DNA of 12,325 nt, from positions 250 to 12,574 of the forward strand of contig DAIDKJ010000024.1 of assembly GCA_027450105.1 (NCBI GenBank), read 5' to 3'. Below are positions 6,819 to 12,325 of the stretch, one piece after another. This DNA is from Ferrovum sp. GTDB taxonomy: Bacteria; Pseudomonadota; Gammaproteobacteria; Burkholderiales; Ferrovaceae. A program made the translations under genes and the position numbers. The notes below the pieces were generated by a model. It was given only the letters and a program-made list of their open reading frames with translations. It did not search any database and was not told the DNA's origin. Each line of letters begins with the position of its first letter. The stretch's first letter is position 1.

Positions 6819-8081
6819 ATGAAACGCTTAGGCGTGTGGCTACAACTCGGATTGGCTGTGCTGCTGTCAATAGCGGCCGTGGGGCGCTGTGCGCCTGTAC
6901 TGGAGGTGGGTCGGGTAACCTTGACCATTGGCGCCAGCGAACTGCAGCGTGCGGGGCAATCCCAGCCCATCAAGAAGGGGGATGGCATTCTTGCGGGCGA
7001 TTTGATCCAGACCGGAGATAGTGGCCATGTGCATATTCGCTTTGAGGATGGCGCCCTGGTCAGCGTGCGTCCCAATTCGCTGTTGCGTGTGGACGAATAC
7101 CGGGTGGACCGGGCTCATCCGGCTCAATCCAGTGTCAGATTTACCCTCGAGCAGGGCGTGGCGCGCGCTATCTCGGGAGCGGCCGCCCAAGCCGCTCACG
7201 AACGCTTTCGTTTGAATACGCCGTTGGTGGCTATCGGAGTAAAGGGTACCGATTTTACGACCTTAAGTGACGCAACGCGCACGGTGGTGGTGGTCAATCA
7301 GGGTGCCATCGTATTGGCTCCACTGGATGCCCAGTGTTCGGCAGCAGCCCTCGGCCCTTGCGCCAGCCCACGGGCGCGCGAGTTAACCGCCACCATGACG
7401 AATACGGCCCTGGTCTATCATCACAATGCCCCGGAACCGGGTTTTCAGCCGCTGAATACCCTCAAGGGTTCGGACCAATTGCGACCGGTCATGCAACAGG
7501 AACGCCAGGGGAGCGGCAATGTGACCTACCCCCTGGCCGAAAGCCAGGCACCCACTTCTTTGGCAGCCTTCGTTCCGCAGCAGTCCGATCTGACCTGGGG
7601 GCGCTGGCCCACCCAGGCTTTGCCCGGCGATGCCTTGACCCAGTCCTTCATGGCGGCTTTCCAGGGGCGTCAGATCACCGTGGGAGACGGGTATTATTTT
7701 CTGTTCCGCAATGAAACGGGCAGCAATTTGCTACCCACGCTCACTGGTCAGGCCAGCTTTACGCTGCAAAGCAGCACAGCCTATTACCGCTCAGCGGGGA
7801 ATCTGTATTCGCCAGCCACCGTTCAGGGGGGTAGCCTGACGCTGGATTTTTCCCGCAATACCTTCAACACCCAAATTAGCGCCACATCCATGGCGACAGG
7901 GCCTCAAACCATCAGTGCCAGTGGTGCCCTCAATGCCAGTAATGGGTTGTTTCTAAGCAGTACCGCGGATACCCATGTGGCTGGTGCGGTATCCTTCAAT
8001 TCTCTGCAAGCGGGCTATTTCTTCAATCATTTTTATGCCAGTGGGGCTGCCCTGTCCGGGGCCACCCTGTGGGGACGGTGA
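6819..8081 (+). CDS. FecR-domain exported protein with TbpB-like C-terminal barrel
   Basis: A 420-residue envelope protein. Residues 1-24 form a Sec signal (hydrophobic LQLGLAVLLSIAAVG); a Cys follows, but an Arg at -1 argues against a lipobox. The FecR domain spans about 28-168, with VGRVTLTIGASELQR, IKKGDGILAGDLIQTGDSGHVHIRFEDGALVSVRP and AIGVKGTDF. Such domains are sensor or structural modules of the periplasm. The C-terminal part (about 285-420) has alternating short strands (LTGQASFTL, GGSLTLDF, VAGAVSFNSLQAGYFF) resembling the beta-barrel lobe of TbpB-like surface proteins. That resemblance is by eye. It is first of three plus-strand genes, with three bases before the cyclase ATG and a TPR-barrel protein third. 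This layout suggests a substrate and its outer-membrane handler. A GGGG at 6804-6807 is a weak ribosome site. Confidence 0.8.
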   Translation: MKRLGVWLQLGLAVLLSIAAVGRCAPVLEVGRVTLTIGASELQRAGQSQPIKKGDGILAGDLIQTGDSGHVHIRFEDGALVSVRPNSLLRVDEYRVDRAHPAQSSVRFTLEQGVARAISGAAAQAAHERFRLNTPLVAIGVKGTDFTTLSDATRTVVVVNQGAIVLAPLDAQCSAAALGPCASPRARELTATMTNTALVYHHNAPEPGFQPLNTLKGSDQLRPVMQQERQGSGNVTYPLAESQAPTSLAAFVPQQSDLTWGRWPTQALPGDALTQSFMAAFQGRQITVGDGYYFLFRNETGSNLLPTLTGQASFTLQSSTAYYRSAGNLYSPATVQGGSLTLDFSRNTFNTQISATSMATGPQTISASGALNASNGLFLSSTADTHVAGAVSFNSLQAGYFFNHFYASGAALSGATLWGR

Positions 8082-8084
8082 GCC

Positions 8085-10034
8085 ATGGCAACCTCTAGCG
8101 TTCCTCGCTGGATGCAAGCCAGAGCGTTGCGCACCATGGCCTTGGCTGTGGCCACGGTGCTGACGGTACTGATCATTCAGTGGGGTGGCACTACCCTGTC
8201 TCAGTGGGATGAACGTATCGGAGGACTGTCCTGGCGGTTTGGCGCTGCAGATCAACAGGAGCGGCGCGTGGTGGTGGTGGATGTGGATGAAGCCTCGGTA
8301 CAGTCCCTGGGCCCTTGGCCTTGGCCACGGGAGCGCATGGCGCAGTTGCTGCAGCGCCTGGATGAGGCAGGGGTGGGACTAATACTGCTGGATGTATTGT
8401 TTGAGGACCAGCGTTCTGGCGATCAGAAATTGCGTCAGCGGCTGGGCAGTGCCACGCCTACGGTGGCGGCACAGCTCTTTTCCCTCGATCCCGAAAAAGG
8501 CCCCTTGCGTGGCGGGGTGTTGCAAGGGGCGCTGCCCTGGAAGAATTGCCCTGCGGCCAGTATGGCCGCTTTGGGCTATCTGGGAAGTGAGCCGGGACTG
8601 TTACCCCCCACATTGCCGGTCGGCCATATCACCCCACTGCTCGATGCGGATGGCAGCATTCGTCAGATTCCAGCACTGCTGTGCTACGACCACCAAGCTT
8701 ACGCTGCTTTGCCCCTGGCGGGACTGCTGGCCCAAAGTGATGCCCAGCCACGCTTAGTGCCAGGGCAGGGTTGGCTGGCGCCCCAGTGGTGGTTGATGAC
8801 TGGGGACTGGCGGGTGCCGCTGGGAGAGCAAGGGCAATTGCGCGTGTCCTACCAGGTTCCGCGTGCGGGTTTCTTGTCCATTTCTGCGAAAGAGATCTTG
8901 AATGATCAGGTGGACAGGTCCCTGCTCAAGGGGGCCTGGGTCATTGTGGGCTCCACGGCCTTGGGGGCAGCAGATGCGGTGCCTACGCCACAGGGGGGGG
9001 CTGTAGGCGGTGTGGAAGTGCATGCCCAAGTGCTGTCGGCGCTGCTGGATGAGCGCACGCCGTATGTGCCCCAAGCCGCTCGTTTCTGGCCCTGGTTGAC
9101 GGGGGCGTTGGCGGGATTGGTGCTGTTGGCGGGCTTGCGCCAGCCGCGCAGCGGCTGGCTGCTTCCTGGCGTGGCCGTGCTGCTGCTAGGAGGGTTGTTC
9201 GGGGCTCACACCTTATTATTACTATGGGGCCACTGGTGGTTTGGATGGGTGACCCCAGGCTTGTTTACTGTTCTGGCAGCCACGCTATTGGGTTCGGCAG
9301 AGCTGGTGCGGGTGCGTTTTGAGCGGGAGCGTTTATACCGCAACCTGGCCAGTTACCTGCCCGAAACCGTGGCCCGCGAAGTAGCTTTGCGGGGACCGAG
9401 CGCCCAGATTCAGGCAGCACGACGTGAGGGAGTGGTGTTGATGACGGACCTGCGCAATTTTTCAGCCTATTGCGAAGGGCGCCCTCCCGAAGAAACGGCT
9501 ACGGTGCTGCATCTGTTTTACACCACGGCCGAACTGGTCGTAAGGGCGCACGGTGGTGAAATCCAGCAGTTGGTGGGCGACGAACTCATGGCCACCTGGA
9601 CGGGTTTGCCAGCCCATGCCGCCGCCACACAGTCGCTGGCCGCAGCGGTGGAGCTGTATCGCAGTCTATCAGCGCAACTGCCCACCGTATCCTCCCGGCG
9701 CACTCCGCTGCTGGACGTGGGGATCGGCCTGGAACTGGGTACGATGCTCATGGGCTCCTTTGGTTCTGCGGCGCGCCGGGTACATACCGTGCTGGGAGAA
9801 ACCGTGACGATGGCAGCCAATCTGCAAAAACTGACTGGGGATCTGGGTTACCCCATTTTGCTGGGCCCGGCCCTGGCGGGGTATAGCGCTCAGTCCCCCC
9901 CCCTGCAGCCCTTGGGCGAGTTTCTGTTGCCCGGTTTGGTGCGGCCTCAAACCCTGTATGCCTATCCGGTGGAGGTTGATCAACAACACCTGCGGCTGGT
10001 TTTGGGAGCAGAAAACGAACGGGCAGCGGGTTGA
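8085..10034 (+). CDS. CHASE2-domain class III nucleotide cyclase-like protein
   Basis: A 649-residue membrane sensor: one N-terminal helix (about 17-34), a periplasmic CHASE2 domain (about 45-330), three membrane segments (about 334-351, 357-380, 385-403) and a cytoplasmic class III cyclase domain (about 445-628). CHASE2 cyclases normally make cAMP or cGMP from NTP in response to an outside signal. Both metal-binding Asp residues are present (D455 in MTDLRNFS, D499 in LVGDELMATW), as is T568 at the purine-reading position. The transition-state pair is not: the usual VNLAAR reads VTMAAN, so Asn becomes T575 and Arg becomes N579. The usual Lys two before Gly in KFIGD is Q495. Activity is therefore doubtful or altered. 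The coding sequence holds a G8 run (8993-9000) and a C9 run (9895-9903). It follows fecR by three bases and overlaps the next gene as TTGA. Confidence 0.88.
   Translation: MATSSVPRWMQARALRTMALAVATVLTVLIIQWGGTTLSQWDERIGGLSWRFGAADQQERRVVVVDVDEASVQSLGPWPWPRERMAQLLQRLDEAGVGLILLDVLFEDQRSGDQKLRQRLGSATPTVAAQLFSLDPEKGPLRGGVLQGALPWKNCPAASMAALGYLGSEPGLLPPTLPVGHITPLLDADGSIRQIPALLCYDHQAYAALPLAGLLAQSDAQPRLVPGQGWLAPQWWLMTGDWRVPLGEQGQLRVSYQVPRAGFLSISAKEILNDQVDRSLLKGAWVIVGSTALGAADAVPTPQGGAVGGVEVHAQVLSALLDERTPYVPQAARFWPWLTGALAGLVLLAGLRQPRSGWLLPGVAVLLLGGLFGAHTLLLLWGHWWFGWVTPGLFTVLAATLLGSAELVRVRFERERLYRNLASYLPETVAREVALRGPSAQIQAARREGVVLMTDLRNFSAYCEGRPPEETATVLHLFYTTAELVVRAHGGEIQQLVGDELMATWTGLPAHAAATQSLAAAVELYRSLSAQLPTVSSRRTPLLDVGIGLELGTMLMGSFGSAARRVHTVLGETVTMAANLQKLTGDLGYPILLGPALAGYSAQSPPLQPLGEFLLPGLVRPQTLYAYPVEVDQQHLRLVLGAENERAAG
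8993..9000 (+). repeat. G8 homopolymer in the cyclase gene
   Basis: Eight G in a row within the CHASE2 coding part, encoding the end of Gln303 and Gly-Gly-Ala. It is long for a coding region and a potential slippage site. Confidence 0.9.
9895..9903 (+). repeat. C9 homopolymer in the cyclase gene
   Basis: Nine C in a row in the codons for Ser-Pro-Pro-Leu (604-607), near the end of the cyclase domain. Gain of one C would truncate the protein at TGA 9977-9979. Loss of one would replace the last residues and end at TAG 10042-10044. Confidence 0.92.
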
Positions 10035-11320
10035 GTTGGCGTAGGATTTTAATAGGATTGCTGTTGAGTCAGCGTCTTTGGGCTGGAAATGAATGCCCAA
10101 ACCCTCTGCCTGGTGACGTGGCCGCATTGATGCTGCTCAATGAGGCCTGTAGTACCCGGGCAGACTATTTTGCGCGACTGGGAAGCCTGTTGCTGCAACA
10201 GCAGCGTCCTGAAGATGCGGCCGTGGCGCTGGAGAAAGCCCTGTTGCTGCAACCTGATTTGCCGGGTGTTGAGTTGGACTACGCCCAAGCCTTGGCAACC
10301 CTGGGGGAAAAAAACGCTGCCAAAAGCCTGGCACAGACGGTGATGGAACGCCCCGACATCCCTGCCCCACTGCATGAATGGCTTTCCACCGCCCTGGGGC
10401 AAAAGACTCCCGGTTGGCAGTGGAGCGGCTATGTGCAGTCCTTGATGGGCGCCGAGACCAATCTTAATAGCGCGCCCGCCAGCCAAACCTTGGTGCTTAC
10501 CCTCCCGGGGGGCAATGTGCCGATCAATCTGGCCGAAGCAGAGCGCGTGCAAGCAGGTGTGGCCAACCTTAATACGGTGAGTATTCAAGGCGTACGTGCA
10601 GTGGGAGAGGGGCAGTTGAGTGTTAGCGGAGAAACCAGCTTTCGTGAATCTCCTGCTCATCCTGCAGATAACTTGCTGTGGTCGAACATGGGGGTTACCT
10701 GGGGGTATCCGGCCTTGGGCGGGGACATGGGACTGCAAGTGGTTCGCAATGCGCTGTGGATGGGCGGGCAAGACCTCTATCAGGAAACCACGGAGCATTT
10801 GTTTGTAGAGTACGGGCAGCCGTGCCGTGCAGAAACGGGGGCTTTGCTCAGCCAGCGCCATTATCCAGCCGCTACACTACTGGATGGTGTATACCGGGGA
10901 GGCGAGATGGGTTTTGGTTGCGCCCAAGGCGCTTATCAGGCTAATGTGCTGGGCCAGTGGGGGCAAGATCAGGCAAATAACGCCGAGCGCCTGGGTGGGA
11001 ATCAAGGGCGTCAGGATCTGGTAGCGATGGGAACACATCAAACCGCGGGTGGAGAGTGGACCGTGGTGACCCAATGGAGCAGGCTTCATGATGATCAAAA
11101 TTATAGTAGTCTATTGGGTGGCCAGACTCGGGAAATCCAGCGCCGTGCCCTTCGATTGCAGTACCAGCATTTCCTGTCTTCGGCCTGGTCGCTGGTTGGC
11201 TATTGGGAAGAATCACAGCAGAATTCCAACATTCAATTGTTTGAATTGGCCAACCGGGCGCTCTATATGGGCTTGCGTTGGTCAGGAAATTCTGTAAAAT
11301 CCACCCAGGACTTGAAATGA
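10031..11320 (+). CDS. TPR plus outer-membrane beta-barrel protein (Slam-like)
   Basis: A 429-residue exported protein. A short signal (MSWRRILIGLLLSQRLWA, cleavage likely after residue 18) precedes TPR-type helices (about 44-110: YFARLGSLLLQQQRPEDAAVALEKALLLQPDLP). The remainder (about 130-417) is rich in alternating aromatic strands. It begins GYVQSLMGAETNLNSAP, similar to the start of DUF560/Slam barrels, and ends near LYMGLRW, a barrel-closing strand. Slam proteins help TbpB-like surface proteins cross the outer membrane, which makes the upstream FecR protein a candidate client. The family match is by eye. The start is TTG, overlapping the cyclase stop (TTGA at 10031-10034). Twelve polar residues (SGNSVKSTQDLK) follow the final aromatic strand, which is unusual for an outer-membrane barrel. 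Confidence 0.75.
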   Translation: MSWRRILIGLLLSQRLWAGNECPNPLPGDVAALMLLNEACSTRADYFARLGSLLLQQQRPEDAAVALEKALLLQPDLPGVELDYAQALATLGEKNAAKSLAQTVMERPDIPAPLHEWLSTALGQKTPGWQWSGYVQSLMGAETNLNSAPASQTLVLTLPGGNVPINLAEAERVQAGVANLNTVSIQGVRAVGEGQLSVSGETSFRESPAHPADNLLWSNMGVTWGYPALGGDMGLQVVRNALWMGGQDLYQETTEHLFVEYGQPCRAETGALLSQRHYPAATLLDGVYRGGEMGFGCAQGAYQANVLGQWGQDQANNAERLGGNQGRQDLVAMGTHQTAGGEWTVVTQWSRLHDDQNYSSLLGGQTREIQRRALRLQYQHFLSSAWSLVGYWEESQQNSNIQLFELANRALYMGLRWSGNSVKSTQDLK

Positions 11321-11328
11321 AGCTGATA

Positions 11329-11344
11329 TGTGCGTGAAATCACA
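11329..11344 (+). promoter_or_regulatory. CRP-like box 2, upstream of the S-layer-like gene
   Basis: TGTGC, six bases, then TCACA: nine of ten matches to TGTGA-N6-TCACA. It starts nine bases after the TPR-barrel stop. With the -10-like TATCAT at 11366-11371 the start site falls near 11378, placing the box centre at -41.5, class II activator geometry. It shares 12 of 16 positions with the reverse of the box at 6726-6741. Confidence 0.62.
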
Positions 11345-11359
11345 CACGCTATTTATACA

Positions 11360-11371
11360 TTGACGTATCAT
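11360..11371 (+). promoter_or_regulatory. Candidate promoter elements of the S-layer-like gene
   Basis: TATCAT (11366-11371) is a five-of-six -10 that would serve an activator-dependent promoter with a start near 11378. TTGACG (11360-11365) overlaps the same place and could instead be a -35, but the -10 it would need (near 11383) is poor. The first reading is preferred because the fecR promoter has the same element at the same distance from its box. Confidence 0.45.
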
Positions 11372-11388
11372 GCACTCACGGAATGCTG

Positions 11389-11417
11389 GGCCGGAACGTG
11401 TGGTACACGTTCGGGCC
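11389..11417 (+). promoter_or_regulatory. 5' leader hairpin A
   Basis: An inverted repeat with an 8-bp stem (GAACGTGT with ACACGTTC), a G-G mismatch, four more pairs (GGCC with GGCC) and a 3-base loop (GGT). No T run follows, so it is not an intrinsic terminator. It would form near the 5' end of the S-layer-like mRNA if transcription starts near 11378. Confidence 0.55.
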
Positions 11418-11444
11418 GAGCGTTCGGTCACGAAAAGACTCGGC
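11415..11444 (+). promoter_or_regulatory. 5' leader hairpin B, overlapping hairpin A
   Basis: GCCGAG (11415-11420) pairs with CTCGGC (11439-11444), with an inner TTCG/CGAA stem around GTCA. TTTCT follows, a weak terminator-like tail. It shares 11415-11417 with hairpin A, so both cannot form fully at once. Confidence 0.4.
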
Positions 11445-11475
11445 TTTCTGCAGAGAGCGAAAATCAACCATATAT

Positions 11476-11481
11476 AAAGGA
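11476..11481 (+). promoter_or_regulatory. Ribosome binding site of the S-layer-like gene
   Basis: AAAGGA, seven bases before the ATG at 11489. This is the best ribosome site in the window and supports strong translation from this start. Confidence 0.7.
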
Positions 11482-11488
11482 TTAGGGA

Positions 11489-12325
11489 ATGATCAATATC
11501 TCAATTAATCAGGTCGAAGTTACCCGTTTTGTCGGTGCGCTGTACGGTCAAGTACTGGGTAGCGGCAGCATGAGTTCGGTGTTGGCATCAGTAAATTCTG
11601 TGGGTTTGAATGCCGTTGCTGACCAGGTCTTCTCGGCCGATTTCGGCGGAATGACCGACGCGCAGGTGGCTCAGATCGTGGCCACCAACGTGGGGTTGAC
11701 CGGAACCGCGCTAACCAATGGAGAGGCCTACATTCAGGCTGTGCTGGGCGGTACCCCAGCCGGCGCCAAGGGTGCGGCCATCATTACCATTCTGAATGGA
11801 TTTGCTGGGATGACCAGCGATGCTACCTATGGGTCCTTTGCCACCAGCTGGGAAAATCAGGTTTCCAATGCGGTCAACTACAGCCAGACCACAACCTCCA
11901 ATGCGACCATCGGCAACATCAGCACGACGATTGCCACCCCTGCTTACGTAACTGCCTGGAATACGGCCCATGCCGCCGCTGTCAGCGCAGAAGCTGCTGC
12001 CGCCAACGCCGTGACTGCCGAAACTGCCGCGGTCAACGCCATTCCCACAGAACAAGCCACCTTGGTTGCCGATCAGGCTGCCGCCGCAAAGGCCGGGAAT
12101 CCGGCAACCTTGTTGGCCGCATCCAATGCGGCGGCGGTAACCGCCGCTGCAGCAGTAAACGCCAACACGGCCGCTCAGCAAGCTGTTACCGCTGACCAGG
12201 CGAAGTGGGCAGCAGATGTCGCGGCAGGTAATGCCACAGCGGTAAGTATCGACAATGGACAATTGAGCATCGATCAAAGCAAAGCCGCCACCGCTGCAAC
12301 AAACGTCACCACCACGGCTGCCGCT
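11489..12325 (+). CDS. S-layer/adhesin-like Ala-rich secreted protein, N-terminal part
   Basis: The first 279 codons of a protein that runs off the window. Residues about 1-130 form a compact, mostly helical N-terminal region (VTRFVGALYGQVLGSG, MTDAQVAQIVATNVGL, NGEAYIQAVLGG, AAIITILNGFAGM, SFATSWENQV) like those I recall at the start of proteobacterial S-layer and type I-secreted repeat proteins. From about 155 it becomes Ala-, Thr-, Val- and Asn-rich (AAAVSAEAAAANAVTAETAA) with low charge, a likely helical stalk. No signal peptide and no cysteine occur in 279 residues, as expected for type I secretion substrates such as S-layer proteins. No secretion genes are visible here. A strong ribosome site and an activator-type promoter suggest high, regulated expression. 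It could equally be a giant RTX-type adhesin; the C terminus would decide. Confidence 0.72.
   Translation, partial: MINISINQVEVTRFVGALYGQVLGSGSMSSVLASVNSVGLNAVADQVFSADFGGMTDAQVAQIVATNVGLTGTALTNGEAYIQAVLGGTPAGAKGAAIITILNGFAGMTSDATYGSFATSWENQVSNAVNYSQTTTSNATIGNISTTIATPAYVTAWNTAHAAAVSAEAAAANAVTAETAAVNAIPTEQATLVADQAAAAKAGNPATLLAASNAAAVTAAAAVNANTAAQQAVTADQAKWAADVAAGNATAVSIDNGQLSIDQSKAATAATNVTTTAAA

Noticed and set aside
10049..10861. Minus-strand open frame of 270 codons opposite the TPR-barrel gene
   Set aside because: No domain or plausible promoter, and the plus-strand gene is supported by signal peptide, TPR and barrel pattern.
11267..11320. Frameshift at the end of the TPR-barrel gene explaining the polar tail after LYMGLRW
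   Set aside because: Other frames give no clearly better ending (one reads RKFCK, another QEIL then stop), and there is no homopolymer; a natural extension is equally likely.
11415..11444. Hairpin B as an intrinsic terminator of the FecR-cyclase-barrel operon
   Set aside because: The stem is short with a large interrupted loop and only three T follow; it is kept only as a possible leader structure.
11711..12277. Minus-strand Gly-rich open frame of 188 codons
   Set aside because: It is the reverse of Ala/Thr-rich codons (GCC, ACC) in the S-layer-like gene, which gives Gly- and Ser-rich text by itself; the plus strand has a strong ribosome site and a sensible N terminus.
1..12325. CRISPR arrays, tRNA or rRNA genes, insertion sequences and phage attachment sites
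   Set aside because: I saw no regularly spaced repeats, cloverleaf-like segments, transposase motifs or flanking inverted repeats; the window is fully accounted for by the listed genes and two short control regions.

Overview
The window looks like chromosomal DNA of a Gram-negative proteobacterium, most likely a betaproteobacterium. The evidence is moderately GC-rich coding, tightly packed operons with 4-base start/stop overlaps, an ABC-dependent O-polysaccharide export system, and a FecR / CHASE2-cyclase / TPR-barrel gene trio next to a Cys-free giant secreted protein. The taxonomic placement is from recalled gene style, not from a search.

Layout. (1) 1-3770, plus strand: a two-domain GT2 glycosyltransferase, a PIG-L-type deacetylase with a C-terminal coiled coil, and the Wzm-type permease of a polysaccharide ABC exporter. 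(2) 6683-3775, minus strand, convergent with the first: a Crp/Fnr-family regulator, the Wzt-type ATPase, a separate Wzt-type carbohydrate-binding domain, and a GNAT-like acyltransferase. The last three overlap or abut closely and look like one transcript with the regulator first. (3) 6684-6818: a divergent control region. (4) 6819-11320, plus strand: a FecR-domain protein, a CHASE2 class III cyclase-like membrane protein and a TPR plus outer-membrane barrel protein. (5) 11321-11488: a control region with a second Crp-like box and hairpins. (6) 11489 to the window end: the N-terminal 279 codons of a Cys-free, Ala-rich S-layer/adhesin-like protein that runs off the window.

How the parts may work together. 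Region 1 and the wzt genes assemble, modify and export a surface polysaccharide. Regions 4 and 6 build a cell-surface protein system. The regulator between them has the recognition-helix residues of E. coli CRP. Two CRP-type boxes lie upstream of fecR and of the giant protein gene, each exactly 21 bp from a similar TATC(A/G)T element. This suggests one regulator controls both surface modules, as would suit an S-layer anchored on O-polysaccharide; that last step is inference.

Two features stand out. The Wzt exporter subunit is split exactly at a run of ten C residues. One extra C would restore a canonical 421-residue Wzt through a Pro/Ala linker, so the locus is phase-variable, recoded, recently broken or mis-sequenced. 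Second, both the cyclase and the Crp-like protein have lost canonical catalytic or cAMP-pocket residues, so the apparent cAMP circuit may use another signal.
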